64,000 nt of DNA, from contig NZ_FMTM01000003.1 of NCBI RefSeq assembly GCF_900099775.1, positions 395,097 through 459,096 of the forward strand, read 5' to 3'. The notes beneath the pieces were generated by a model. That model was not told the DNA's origin. It saw only the letters and a list, made by a program, of their open reading frames with translations, and made no database searches. The stretch comes from Rhizobium mongolense subsp. loessense. Lineage in GTDB: Bacteria; Pseudomonadota; Alphaproteobacteria; Rhizobiales; Rhizobiaceae. Positions 8,827-17,670 of the stretch are shown piece by piece. The number at the start of each line of letters is the position of its first letter. Position 1 is the stretch's first letter. The position numbers and the translations under genes were made by a program.

Positions 8827-8878
8827 ATGATTATCTGGCTTAGGAAACGCAGGCGGGTTAGCGGATTTCAATCGATAG

Positions 8879-8901
8879 AGATCGTCGTGGGTTGACGATC
8901 T
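8879..8901 (+). promoter_or_regulatory. Inverted repeat just upstream of the LysE-family start
   Basis: AGATCGTC (8879-8886) and GACGATCT (8894-8901) are perfect 8-base arms separated by 7 bases, ending 3 bases before the GGGAGG ribosome-binding site of the exporter. It could be an operator or a 5'-UTR hairpin that limits translation. Confidence 0.4.
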
Positions 8902-8913
8902 ACGGGAGGTTCC

Positions 8914-9507
8914 ATGCCGCTGGATACGTTTCTGGCTCTCGTTCTCTTTGCCTTCACGACATCGATCACGCCGGGACCGAACAACATGATGCTCTTTGCA
9001 TCCGGGGTGAATTTCGGCTTTCGCCGGACGATCCCGCATATGTTGGGCATCGGTGCCGGCTTTTTCTCACTGCTTCTCGGCGTCGGCCTTGGGCTCGGCG
9101 CGTTGCTGCATACGGTGCCGGCGCTTTACACGGCGCTGAAGTTTGCGGGCGGCATCTATCTCGTCTGGATCGCGTGGAAGATCGCGACGTCGCGGGCGCT
9201 GAGCGGAGGCAATGACAGCGTCAAGCCAATGTCATTCTTTGCTGCCGCCGCCTTCCAGTGGGTCAATCCAAAGGCTTGGGTCATGGCGGTAACGGCCATG
9301 GCGACCTACACAAATCCGGACCTCTATCTCGCCAGCGTACTGATCGTCGGCCTTGCCTTTGCCGCGGTCAACATTCCAAGCATTTCGACCTGGGCCGGCT
9401 TCGGTTCCGCCTTGCGCGAATGGCTGTCCGACACGGTACGGCTCAAATGGTTCAACGTCACCATGGCGGTGCTCTTGGTGCTGAGCCTCTGGCCGATGTT
9501 AAAATAG
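8914..9507 (+). CDS. LysE/RhtB-family amino-acid exporter
   Basis: 197 residues with about six hydrophobic helices, the standard LysE length. The N-terminal TSITPGPNNMMLFASGVNFGFRR motif, broken across residues 16-38, is diagnostic, and FQWVNPKAWVMA in the middle is the second conserved region. Such proteins export amino acids or derivatives by proton exchange at the inner membrane. A GGGAGG site lies 5 bases before the ATG. Two inverted repeats lie upstream, one shared with the aminotransferase promoter at 33.9 kb, which would fit amino-acid-linked control. Confidence 0.9.
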   Translation: MPLDTFLALVLFAFTTSITPGPNNMMLFASGVNFGFRRTIPHMLGIGAGFFSLLLGVGLGLGALLHTVPALYTALKFAGGIYLVWIAWKIATSRALSGGNDSVKPMSFFAAAAFQWVNPKAWVMAVTAMATYTNPDLYLASVLIVGLAFAAVNIPSISTWAGFGSALREWLSDTVRLKWFNVTMAVLLVLSLWPMLK

Positions 9508-9540
9508 AGAAACGCGGAGGGCGACCTGCCGCAGAAGCGC

Positions 9541-9798
9541 TTAGATGCCGAACCCGCCGATGCCGCCAGACTGAACGATGATCGTCGGGTCGGTAAAGTT
9601 GCGGAAGCCCAAGAGCGGAATGTCGCAACGGCGGTCAAACTTGCCGACCGGCGCGGTGCGCTGACAGTTCTCCGCGGATTTATAGGGATGCCCGGGGATC
9701 TGATACTCGCCCTTTTTCAGATCGCGATAGTCGTCCGCGCTTGCCCAGGAAGCGAATACAGCGCCGAGCGCTGCTGCGGGAAGAGTGATCCTGTTCAT
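9541..9798 (-). CDS. Small secreted hypothetical protein, 85 aa
   Basis: A signal peptide is visible (MNRITLPAAALGAVFASWASA, cleavage expected after ASA near residue 21). The mature 64 residues contain two cysteines (C45 and C58) that could form a disulfide, and end in a glycine-rich IVQSGGIGGFGI tail. I do not recognise the family. It stands alone between the LysE gene and the DUF2269 gene. Confidence 0.6.
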   Translation of the reverse strand: MNRITLPAAALGAVFASWASADDYRDLKKGEYQIPGHPYKSAENCQRTAPVGKFDRRCDIPLLGFRNFTDPTIIVQSGGIGGFGI

Positions 9799-9907
9799 CG
9801 CAATACCTTTCCCCTACTTGCGAGATGACGGAGAATATCACGCAAACCGGATTGGACCTCGGGTGCAATGGGATTAGCCCTTGGGACGCTGGCTAACTTG
9901 ACCGATG

Positions 9908-10384
9908 CTAAAATAGGGTGATCGAAGGTTTGCTGACCATCAGCCAGAGGATGCCGATCACTGCCAAGAAGGCCGGAACCCCGCAGGCGAACCAGATGTG
10001 GTAGAGCGTGAAATACTCCGGCGGCAGCGGTTCGCCAGCAGTGGCGGCTGCGCGTGCAAGATCGCGGAGCCTGACCTGTATCCAGACGACCGGCAGCCAG
10101 AAAAGGCCGGTAACGACGTAGAGGATGAGCGAGAGGGCGATCCAGCCTTCGCCGAGCGGCCAGCCGATGATGGTGGCAAGCAGATAACCTGTCACTGGTT
10201 GGAGAATGACAGCCGTTGCGGTGAAAATCGTGTCGGCGATCACAACGGTTCCCGCGACATGCGCAATCAGCTCCGGCGCTTGCGTCCTGTGCGCCATTGC
10301 CATGAAAAAAGCGATCCCTGCACCGGTCCCAAAGAGCAAGGTCGCGCCGATCACGTGGGCAAGCAGTAGAAATTCTGCAAGCAT
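9908..10384 (-). CDS. DUF2269 integral membrane protein
   Basis: 158 residues with four hydrophobic helices and the opening LLLAHVIGATLLFGTGAGIAFF typical of DUF2269 (PF10027), a family of predicted membrane proteins whose function is not known to me. Its ATG overlaps the stop of the SDR-DoxX gene by one base (TGATG), so the two are translationally coupled. In other bacteria these two families also occur together, suggesting a joint role at the membrane. Confidence 0.8.
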   Translation of the reverse strand: MLAEFLLLAHVIGATLLFGTGAGIAFFMAMAHRTQAPELIAHVAGTVVIADTIFTATAVILQPVTGYLLATIIGWPLGEGWIALSLILYVVTGLFWLPVVWIQVRLRDLARAAATAGEPLPPEYFTLYHIWFACGVPAFLAVIGILWLMVSKPSITLF

Positions 10385-11664
10385 CAGCGTTCATCCAGGA
10401 TGGCAAGGGTAACGAGCGTCAGCAGAAGCGACGGCAGGACCTTGACGAGAGGTCCCAGTGGATCGTGCCAGAGTGAAGGTTCGAGCAGGGTTGCGCCTGC
10501 GAGATAGGCGAAGGAGACGGCGAGCATGGCGAGAAGGACTTTGCGGGCGATCGGCCGGAAAAGGAGTGCGGCACCGAGCGCGATGTCGACGGCGCACATG
10601 AAAAGCGTGAGCGCCATTGCAGCGGCGGGCGGCATGAATGGTAAAAGATGCTGACTTGCCGCTTGTGGCGACAGAAGCGGAATGATGCCGGACAGCAACC
10701 AGTACAGAGCGAGGCCGACGGCCATCAGCGGCTTCAGCAGATAGAGGCGCGCCGACCACAGATCCTGAATGCCCGACGGGTTGGCTGCCAGCGTGGCCGC
10801 GACTGAGCCGCTGCGGATGGCTGGAACCGTTCCATTGCTTGTGACGCCCTTGGACATGATGGCCATGGCGGTCGAACGCAAGGGCGAACGCCAGCCGAGG
10901 CGCCCGGCAATATCGGCGAGCCAAGTCACGGGTTTTACCAGCGCTGCCGGGATGGGGATGATGGGAGCGGGCGGAAGGCCTAGCCATTGGCGATGCAGTT
11001 TCACGAGTTCGGAGAGCATGAGCGTCTCGCTGGATGCGAGTGCAATATCTTTTCCGCTGGCAATTTCGCCGCAGACTGCTGCGCTGACGGCTGCAGCGAC
11101 ATCTTTGATATCGATCGTCTCAACCGGGCTTTGGGAATGGATAAGCGGCAACGCAAAAGGCATTGATGCGAGCGCCCGCAAGAGCGCTGAGCCGCCATGG
11201 GAATTGCGGCCGACAACGAGTGCCGGACGCAAAATGACGTAAGGTAAACCACTTGACGCAAGGGCGTCGTCGGCGCGGCGTTTTGTGGCGAGGAACGGCA
11301 GATGGGCAACTGGAGCATCCGTGTTTGCTGATATCTGGACGACGAGGCGGACGTCCGACGTTTTGGCCGCGATATAGAGCGCCAGCATCGCATCTGCCTG
11401 CGATGCGGCAAGGTCGTCGGAGAAGCCGTCCTGCAAGGCGCCTGCGCAATTGACGACCACATGCTGGTCTTTCAGTGTCTCTTGCCAATCGGCAGCTGTG
11501 GTCATGTGAGCGAGATCGGCACGCAGCCAGCGGACATCGGGCCATTTGATTCGAGCCCGGACGGGAGTGCGGCCCAGGCCGCTCACGGCATGGCCATCGG
11601 CCACCAGACGGGCGGCGACGGCGGAGCCGATGAAACCTGTCGCGCCGAGAATCAGAATGTTCAT
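10384..11664 (-). CDS. SDR-type NAD(P)-binding protein fused to a DoxX-like membrane domain
   Basis: 426 residues. Residues 1-280 form an atypical SDR/NmrA-like Rossmann domain starting MNILILGATGFIGSAVAARL, with the dinucleotide motif GATGFIG at 7-13. From about residue 300 the protein has four hydrophobic helices of the DoxX-like type. The frame is open further upstream to 12009, but that part overlaps the nitrile hydratase gene and is not homologous; the ATG at 11664 directly before the Rossmann strand is the natural start. Function is unknown; a membrane-attached redox or quinone-linked role is plausible. Confidence 0.85.
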   Translation of the reverse strand: MNILILGATGFIGSAVAARLVADGHAVSGLGRTPVRARIKWPDVRWLRADLAHMTTAADWQETLKDQHVVVNCAGALQDGFSDDLAASQADAMLALYIAAKTSDVRLVVQISANTDAPVAHLPFLATKRRADDALASSGLPYVILRPALVVGRNSHGGSALLRALASMPFALPLIHSQSPVETIDIKDVAAAVSAAVCGEIASGKDIALASSETLMLSELVKLHRQWLGLPPAPIIPIPAALVKPVTWLADIAGRLGWRSPLRSTAMAIMSKGVTSNGTVPAIRSGSVAATLAANPSGIQDLWSARLYLLKPLMAVGLALYWLLSGIIPLLSPQAASQHLLPFMPPAAAMALTLFMCAVDIALGAALLFRPIARKVLLAMLAVSFAYLAGATLLEPSLWHDPLGPLVKVLPSLLLTLVTLAILDER

Positions 11665-11762
11665 ACGGCCGAGATTATCGAAAAACCGCATGGCGCATAG
11701 ATTAGCTTGGCGGGCTGCATTCAAGCGCCTAAGATAATATTCTATGCGCGGAGGGCCTCGTC

Positions 11763-12393
11763 TTGCACGATCATCCTGATCATGATCACCATCATCATCA
11801 CGACAACCGCTATTCGGACATGCAGGCGCGGGTGAAGGCGCTGGAGACGGTGTTGACGGAGAAGGGGCTGATCGATCCGGCGGCGATCGATGCGATCGTC
11901 GAGACCTATGAGACGAAGATCGGCCCGCGCAACGGCGCCCATGTCGTGGCAAAGGCCTGGAGCGATCCGGCATTCGCCGAATGGCTGAAAAGCGATGCGA
12001 CGGCGGCAATTGCGAGCCTCGGCTATACCGGGCGACAGGGCGAGCACATGCGTGCCGTCTTCAATACGCCCAAGACCCATAACCTCGTCGTCTGCACGCT
12101 TTGCTCCTGCTACCTGGTCGGTGCTCGGCCTGCCACCGGTCTGGTACAAGGCGCCGGCCTATCGCTCGCGGGCGGTGATCGATCCGCGCGGCGTGCTTGC
12201 CGAATTCGGCGTGACGCTGCCCGCGGAAAAGAAAATCCGCGTCTGGGATTCGACGGCCGAGCTGCGCTATCTCGTCATTCCCGAGCGCCCCGAGGGAACG
12301 GAAGGTTTGAGTGAGCAGCAACTTGCCAGTCTCGTCAGCCGCGATGCGATGATCGGGACGGCAATTGCGTCTGCTCCGGGAGCAGCCGCATGA
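11763..12393 (+). pseudogene. nthA: Nitrile hydratase alpha subunit, frameshifted at the metal site
   Basis: Starts with TTG at 11763 behind a strong GGAGGG site (11750-11755). The N-terminus is His-rich, then [19 protein letters not shown] as in cobalt-type NHase alpha subunits. The metal claw VCTLCSCY (Thr in the second position indicates the Co type) ends at 12113. The family then has P-W-x-V-L-G-L-P-P, but here the [11 protein letters not shown] frame resumes one base later, at 12115: two bases of the proline codon are missing. The remaining 93 codons run normally to a TGA overlapping nthB. As written the product is out of frame after the claw. A real mutation or a sequencing error are both possible. 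Confidence 0.85.
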
Positions 12394-13049
12394 ACGGACC
12401 GCACGATCTTGGTGGACAGATGGGGTTCGGGCCGGTCGCGCCTGAAAAAGGCGAGCCGTATTTCCATGCAGAGTGGGAGAAGCGTGCGCTTGGACTGACG
12501 CTATCGTGTGGTGCCTTCGGTGCCTGGACGATCGACGAGAGCCGGCATGCGCGCGAGAATATTCCGCCAGCTGATTATCTCTCCGCAAGCTATTACGAAA
12601 TCTGGATGCGAGCGCTGGAAGTGCTGCTCGATCGGCACGGATTCGCGACGGCTGCGGAGATCGATGTCGGCCACAAGCAAACGGCCGGAGCAGTGCCAAA
12701 ACGGGTTCTGAAGGCGGATATGGTTGCGAACGTTCTGGCGCGTGGCGGCGCCTGCGATCGTCCGGTGGAAACGGCTGCTCGCTTTGCCGTCGGCGAGAAG
12801 GTCCGGACAAAGAATTTCAATCCGGAAACGCATACCAGGCTGCCGCGCTACGCACGTGCCAAGAACGGCGTGGTTGAGGCGGTGCAGGGGTCCTTCGTGT
12901 TCCCGGACGACAATGCGCATGGCAAGGGCGAGAACCCACAATGGGTCTATACCGTCGTTTTCGATGGCAGGGAAATCTGGGGCGAGGGCGCCGATCCATC
13001 GCTGACGGTTTCCATCGATGCCTGGGAGGGCTACCTTGAGCCTTTATGA
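12390..13049 (+). CDS. nthB: Nitrile hydratase beta subunit
   Basis: 219 residues, starting [16 protein letters not shown], the hallmark of NHase beta. With the alpha subunit it hydrates nitriles to amides; the beta subunit completes the active-site pocket. The C-terminal SH3-like half contains F-x-V-G-E-K-V-R-T and the terminal WEGYLEP. It overlaps nthA by four bases (ATGA) and is intact, although its partner is frameshifted. Confidence 0.9.
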   Translation: MNGPHDLGGQMGFGPVAPEKGEPYFHAEWEKRALGLTLSCGAFGAWTIDESRHARENIPPADYLSASYYEIWMRALEVLLDRHGFATAAEIDVGHKQTAGAVPKRVLKADMVANVLARGGACDRPVETAARFAVGEKVRTKNFNPETHTRLPRYARAKNGVVEAVQGSFVFPDDNAHGKGENPQWVYTVVFDGREIWGEGADPSLTVSIDAWEGYLEPL

Positions 13050-13407
13050 AATGGCATCGCCGCTGACGCGATCGCCCCAACTGCCGAAATCCGCCGATGG
13101 CGAGCCGGTCTTTCCCGAGCCCTGGGCGGCTGCAGCTTTTGCAATGACCGTGCACCTCCACGAACGCGGTCTCTTCACATGGAGCGAGTGGGCGGAGACG
13201 CTTTCGGCCGAACTGCACAAGCCGGGCCGGGCGGTCGATGGCAGCGACTACTTCGACTGCTGGGTCGCTGCGCTATCCTTGCTCCTTGTCACCAAAGGCA
13301 TCGCCGATGCCGGCGCCATCCTTTCGCTGCAGGAGAGCTGGCAGCGTGCGGCGGAAGCCACGCCGCACGGAAAGTCGATCGAGCTTTCCAACGATCCGCT
13401 GCGCTGA
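13036..13407 (+). CDS. Nitrile hydratase accessory (activator) protein
   Basis: About 123 residues homologous to the N-terminal half of NHase beta subunits (PVFPEPWAAAAFAMTVHLHERGLFTWSEW, broken over residues 22-50), the family that chaperones cobalt insertion into the alpha subunit. The best start is TTG at 13036, 5 bases after GGGAGGG, giving 14 bases of overlap with nthB; an ATG at 13018 in frame is less well placed. It completes the nthA-nthB-activator operon. Confidence 0.8.
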   Translation: MSLYEMASPLTRSPQLPKSADGEPVFPEPWAAAAFAMTVHLHERGLFTWSEWAETLSAELHKPGRAVDGSDYFDCWVAALSLLLVTKGIADAGAILSLQESWQRAAEATPHGKSIELSNDPLR

Positions 13408-13410
13408 TCG

Positions 13411-14193
13411 TCACGACGGGAACTGCTTGTAGCATTCCTCGGCCACCTGCCGCAGCATATCGCGCGAAATCTCGCCGGTGACGGCATAGCCGAGCTCGCC
13501 GTCAATCCAATAGAATGTCTCGACATCGCCGGCGGAGGTGAAACGGAAGCTCGTCGTCCGGTTTGCCTTGTTGCGGCCGATGAGTGCGGTCAGGCGCTCG
13601 CCAGCCTGATTCTCGTACATGAACATTGCGCCCGGCTTTCCATCCACCGGCAGCAGCCGTCCGCCGACGAGCCGGAAGCCAAGGGACTGTAGATCCGGCA
13701 CCTTCAGGTTCGGAATAGAAAGCCGCTTGCCGAGCCAGGTCGCCAGATGCGCTTCCTCATTGGCAAAGACTTCAACAGGATGGCGGACCTCGCCTACATA
13801 GACCAGGAAGGCATTCTGCGCCTCCGCCGGCAGTGTCTCGGAAGCGGCAAGCTGCAGTTCGGGTTTCTGGACGAGCGGAGGGCCGTAATGGCCGGCAAGG
13901 GCGCCAAGCGCGAAGAGAGCGACGGCGGCTGCGGCAATGGCCGAACGTCTCGGCCAAACGGAAGCGCTATTTTCCGGCTCGACCAGCAGGATGTCGCTTT
14001 CCTTGGATTTTTCGTAAGGCGCGAACATTGAACCGATCGCAGCATTCTGCGCCTGCCATGCCGTCACCTTGGCAGCGTCCTCGGGATTGTCCTGCAGCCA
14101 AGCCTCGACACGGGCGCGGGCGCTTTCGGGCAGTTGCCCGTCGGCATAGGCGTGGAGGTCCGCTTCGGGCACCGTCGAGTTGGTCTCGTTCAT
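13411..14193 (-). CDS. Transmembrane anti-sigma factor
   Basis: 260 residues. The cytoplasmic N-terminus (VPEADLHAYADGQLPESARARVEAWL, split over residues 8-33) is the anti-sigma helical bundle with a conserved D-x-Q-L-x motif. One membrane helix lies at about 85-105 (SAIAAAAVALFALGALAGHY), and the C-terminal 150 residues would be periplasmic. It overlaps the sigma-factor gene by 4 bases (ATGA), the usual arrangement for an ECF sigma and its inhibitor. No zinc-binding HxxxCxxC motif is seen, so it is not of the ZAS type. The signal is unknown. Confidence 0.85.
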   Translation of the reverse strand: MNETNSTVPEADLHAYADGQLPESARARVEAWLQDNPEDAAKVTAWQAQNAAIGSMFAPYEKSKESDILLVEPENSASVWPRRSAIAAAAVALFALGALAGHYGPPLVQKPELQLAASETLPAEAQNAFLVYVGEVRHPVEVFANEEAHLATWLGKRLSIPNLKVPDLQSLGFRLVGGRLLPVDGKPGAMFMYENQAGERLTALIGRNKANRTTSFRFTSAGDVETFYWIDGELGYAVTGEISRDMLRQVAEECYKQFPS

Positions 14194-14705
14194 TTTGGTC
14201 TCCGAAGCGTAATCACATTGTCGGCCTTCATTCGGTCTCCAAGCCGCTGGCGCGCGCGCGACAGGCGCGACATGACGGTGCCGACCGGTATGTCGAGCGC
14301 GGCGGCTACCTCGCTGTAGGTATAGCCTTCGATGACAACGAGCATCAGCACGGCGCGGCCTTCCTCCGACAGGCTGTTCAGCGCGTCTTCCAGCCGCAAG
14401 CGCTCTAAGGGATCGGCGGTCGTCTCGGACGAGGGCAGGTCTTCGGCGCTGTCAAGCTCGACCATCATGCTGGGCGGGCTCTGGCGGCGGGTGTTGCGGT
14501 AGAGATTGGTCATGATAGTCAGCGCCCAGCCGCGCAGGTTCAGGCCACGCCACTGCGAACGGCGGGCAAGTACTTTCTCGACACAGTCCTGCAGCAGATC
14601 CTCGCCGTCGGCGTCGGAGCGGGTGAGGCTTCGCGAATAGCGCCGGAGCGAGGGAAGGAGGGCCAGGATCTGGCCCTCGAATGTTTCGGGTGTGGGTGTC
14701 TTCAC
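14190..14705 (-). CDS. ECF-family RNA polymerase sigma factor
   Basis: About 171 residues from a GTG at 14705; the frame is open to an ATG at 14753 but that would overlap the upstream gene by 38 bases. Region 2 is seen in LLPSLRRYSRSLTRSDADGEDLLQD (residues split here at about 12-37) and WALTIMTNLYRNTRR, region 4 in LDIPVGTVMSRLSRARQRL. It directs polymerase to stress promoters. The gene sits between a small secreted protein upstream and its anti-sigma factor downstream, all on one strand and almost contiguous, so the operon is likely self-regulated. Confidence 0.9.
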   Translation of the reverse strand: MKTPTPETFEGQILALLPSLRRYSRSLTRSDADGEDLLQDCVEKVLARRSQWRGLNLRGWALTIMTNLYRNTRRQSPPSMMVELDSAEDLPSSETTADPLERLRLEDALNSLSEEGRAVLMLVVIEGYTYSEVAAALDIPVGTVMSRLSRARQRLGDRMKADNVITLRRPK

Positions 14706-14715
14706 GCCGGTCCAC

Positions 14716-15096
14716 TCAGGGTTTGGCAAGGTCCCAGTTGCCTCCCACGCCATCGCCGGTGATATCGCCCTTCTTGGTATCCTTCACCCAGAAATAGAGC
14801 GGCATGCCGTCCTTGGCCCATTGCTTCGTGCCGTCCTTGCGGTCGATGATCGAATATGCACCATCGGCCTTCGCATCGCCAGCGGCCATCAGCGGCGGCC
14901 AGTTCTTGGCGCATTGGTCGTAGCAATTGGAAACGCCCTTCGTGTCCTTCTTGAAGGTATAGAGCGTCATGCCGTTTTCGCCGGCGAGCACCTTGCCCTT
15001 GGCGGATTCGACGGTCATGACCGGCGCTGCCGCGAATGCAGCCGTTGCCGCAGCAGATGCGACGGCGAAAGCGATCACGATTTTTACGGATTTCAT
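14716..15096 (-). CDS. Secreted repeat protein of the COG4315 type
   Basis: 126 residues with a signal peptide (KIVIAFAVASAAATAAFA, cut near residue 22). The mature part has the repeated Y-x-[FWY]-x-x-D pattern: LYTFKKD at about 45 and LYFWVKD at about 102, each followed by a GVSNC or GDITGDG loop. The cysteines in NCYDQCAKNWPP are conserved in this family of predicted periplasmic lipoproteins of unknown role. It is the first gene of the sigma/anti-sigma operon, 10 bases ahead of the sigma start, so it may be the system's sensor or target. Confidence 0.75.
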   Translation of the reverse strand: MKSVKIVIAFAVASAAATAAFAAAPVMTVESAKGKVLAGENGMTLYTFKKDTKGVSNCYDQCAKNWPPLMAAGDAKADGAYSIIDRKDGTKQWAKDGMPLYFWVKDTKKGDITGDGVGGNWDLAKP

Positions 15097-15348
15097 GTGG
15101 GTCTCCTCACGTTAGGCAGCTTTTTTGCTTACCGGAGGTAAGACACCGGGAGCAGCGATTTTATTCCATGCGGTGTGAGAGATTTTTTGAATGTATGCCG
15201 CGTTTGGTGCCGTGCCGGGGTTGATTCTGCTTGAACCACAAACACTCGTCACTTAGGTTACCGGCCATCGTTCGTTTCAACAGGATATGTGCAGCAATGG
15301 ATTTCAACCCGATCGCAACGCCAATTCGCCTTGCCACCGGGGAACCCT

Positions 15349-16953
15349 ATGTCCATGCCTGCAATCATCACACTCTCCAATCTGTCGTGGTCCACGCCTG
15401 ACGGCCGGCCGCTTTTCTCAAGTCTCGATCTAAGCTTCGGCGCGGACCGAACGGGTCTGGTCGGCCGCAACGGCGTTGGCAAGACCATGCTTCTCAAGCT
15501 GATCTCCGGCGAACTCCAGCCTCAGTCCGGGACGATTGCATTAGGCGGCCGCCTGGGCGTGCTGCGCCAAAGCGTCCAGGTGGAAGCCGAAGAAACGGTT
15601 GGTGATCTCTTCGGCGTGACCGAGGCGCTCGCCGTCCTTCGGCGTGCCGAGGCGGGCGAGGCGACGGCTGATGAGCTTGCATCGGCCGATTGGATGCTGG
15701 AATCCCGGATTGCTTCGGCTCTCGATCGCGCGGGGATCCACGCTGAGCCCGAAACGCGTCTTGTGGCACTGTCGGGTGGAGAACGCACGCGGGCAGGGCT
15801 TGCCGCGCTGATCTTCGCCGAGTCCGATTTTCTCATCTTGGACGAGCCGACCAACAATCTCGACCGCGATGGCCGCCAGTCCGTCATCGACCTCATTGCA
15901 AACTGGCGGACGGGGGCAATCGTCGTCAGCCATGACCGGGAATTGCTCGAAACCATAGACGCCATCGTCGAACTGACTTCGCTTGGGGCCACGCGTTACG
16001 GCGGCAACTGGAGCCAGTATCAGGAGCGCAAGGCTTTAGAATTGGCCGCCGCGCGTCATGATCTCGCCGATGCCGAGAGGCGTGTGGCCGAGGTTGCCCG
16101 AAGCGCCCAAGCAACGGCCGAACGGCAAGCTCGCAGGGATCGTATCGGCCGGAAGAAAGCTGCCAGAGGCGACATGCCGCGTATCGTCGCCGGCGGCTTG
16201 AAGGAGCGCAGCGAAGCAGCAGGCGGCGATAACGCCCGGCTTGCTGAACGCCGGCGTACCAAGGCGCTCAAAGACGCAGGCGCCGTGCGCGAGAAAATCG
16301 AAATCCTGCAGCCCCTTTCGGTGACGCTTCCGCCGGCCGGACTGCCTGCCAACAAGGTCGTCCTGAAGATGGATTCGGTGACGGCGGGCTATCTGCCTTC
16401 CAAGCCGGTCCTGAGCGATCTTTCCTTCGGCATCGTTGGACCGGAGCGCGTCGCCGTCACCGGCCGGAACGGTTCGGGCAAGACGACATTGCTGGCGCTT
16501 GTCACCGCGCAGTTGAAGCCCTGGACCGGGACGGTCTCAGTCATGACCAAGTTCGCAATGCTCGATCAGCAGGTGAGTCTTCTCGATCCGTCGATTTCGA
16601 TCCGCGACAACTTCCTGCGGATAAACCCGCGGGCGGTCGAAAATGCCTGTCGGGCGGCGCTCGCCCGGTTCATGTTCAGGGCCGATGCGGCGCTCCTGAC
16701 TGTATCGACGCTCAGCGGCGGCCAGCTTTTGCGGGCCGGTCTGGCATGCGTTCTGGGCGGACCGGAACCGCCTTCGCTCCTGATCCTGGACGAGCCGACG
16801 AATCATCTGGATATCGATTCGATTGCCGCGGTCGAGAGCGGATTGCGTGCCTATGACGGCGCGCTGCTGGTCGTCAGTCACGACGAAGTCTTCCTGGAAG
16901 GCATTGGGATTACGCGCAGGCTGGAGTTGCCTACGGGCCGTTTACCAGCTTGA
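15349..16953 (+). CDS. ABC-F family ATPase
   Basis: 534 residues with two ABC nucleotide-binding domains and no membrane part. NBD1: GRNGVGKT, LSGGERTR, LILDEPTNNLD, VVSHD. NBD2: GRNGSGKT, LSGGQLLRAG, LILDEPTNHLD, VVSHDE. The linker (about 245-345) is rich in Arg/Lys/Glu, like the P-site tRNA interaction motif region. ABC-F proteins act on ribosomes, in translation rescue or antibiotic protection. The frame extends upstream to 15289 but the ATG at 15349 begins just before the first NBD. Its 3' end overlaps the convergent DUF922 gene by 23 bases. Confidence 0.9.
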   Translation: MSMPAIITLSNLSWSTPDGRPLFSSLDLSFGADRTGLVGRNGVGKTMLLKLISGELQPQSGTIALGGRLGVLRQSVQVEAEETVGDLFGVTEALAVLRRAEAGEATADELASADWMLESRIASALDRAGIHAEPETRLVALSGGERTRAGLAALIFAESDFLILDEPTNNLDRDGRQSVIDLIANWRTGAIVVSHDRELLETIDAIVELTSLGATRYGGNWSQYQERKALELAAARHDLADAERRVAEVARSAQATAERQARRDRIGRKKAARGDMPRIVAGGLKERSEAAGGDNARLAERRRTKALKDAGAVREKIEILQPLSVTLPPAGLPANKVVLKMDSVTAGYLPSKPVLSDLSFGIVGPERVAVTGRNGSGKTTLLALVTAQLKPWTGTVSVMTKFAMLDQQVSLLDPSISIRDNFLRINPRAVENACRAALARFMFRADAALLTVSTLSGGQLLRAGLACVLGGPEPPSLLILDEPTNHLDIDSIAAVESGLRAYDGALLVVSHDEVFLEGIGITRRLELPTGRLPA

Positions 16954-17527
16954 GGATGAGCTGCTGTATGTTGCCGCCTTGGCCCATTTCGACCTTGTCG
17001 AAGTCGCGGCCTTGCTGGCGCTGGTAGCCGGAGAGTTCGCCGAGGCGTTTTGTCAGCACGACGCGGATCTTGCTGCAGTCCGGGTCTTCAGCGGCGGTGA
17101 GGCCGAGGCTGTAGGCTTCAATCGCCTTGACCATATGCTTTATGGTTTCCCCGTGCCAGCGCTCGTGGGTCTCGACGCCAGTAATGAAGCTGTCCCAGCT
17201 TGCCTTGGTTGCAGGTGGCAGCGGTGTCGCAGGCTTAGGTAGAGTGTAAGTGATGATCAGTTTCGGACGCGCCACCGTCAGCCTGCAGGACCTGTCCGCC
17301 TGCGGCTCGTATTTCCTGGTCCAGGTGAGTTTGAAGGTCGTGTGCGCGATGACGCGCCCGATGCCAGCCTCCGGGCCGTGTTCGCCGATCGAGGCGTAGA
17401 GCTCTGCGCCGGATTTGCCAGTGATTGTATAGGGCTTGACCTGTTCGACGGCCTGCCATTGCGCGTGGGCGCCAGCAGGTATCGGCAGGGCCGCCATCAT
17501 CAGGCAGAATTGAATGCTTCTTCTCAC
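16931..17527 (-). CDS. DUF922 secreted putative zinc protease
   Basis: 198 residues with a signal peptide (LMMAALPIPAGAHA, cleavage near 22). The motif HERWH in VETHERWHGETIKHM (about residue 119) is an HExxH zinc-metalloprotease signature, matching DUF922 (PF06037), predicted secreted Zn-dependent proteases. One cysteine pair is possible (SCRL and PDCSK). It overlaps the end of the ABC-F gene convergently by 23 bases. Substrate unknown. Confidence 0.75.
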   Translation of the reverse strand: MRRSIQFCLMMAALPIPAGAHAQWQAVEQVKPYTITGKSGAELYASIGEHGPEAGIGRVIAHTTFKLTWTRKYEPQADRSCRLTVARPKLIITYTLPKPATPLPPATKASWDSFITGVETHERWHGETIKHMVKAIEAYSLGLTAAEDPDCSKIRVVLTKRLGELSGYQRQQGRDFDKVEMGQGGNIQQLILKLVNGP

Positions 17528-17670
17528 GTGAATCCCTCAAGCAATGGGGCGACACTAAAGGGCGCAAAAGCTGGGTTCAAGCAGCTGAAAGCAGGCAACC
17601 GCGCGGCGGCGACCTGCGGGCGCACTTTTCCACCTTGCTTCGCGGCCGCGAATCCTGCCAAGTCGCTCCC

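Noticed and set aside
10384..12009. N-terminal extension of the SDR-DoxX protein to 541 residues
   Set aside because: The extension is Pro/Ser/Arg-rich shadow sequence antiparallel to nthA; the Rossmann motif begins at the ATG at 11664.
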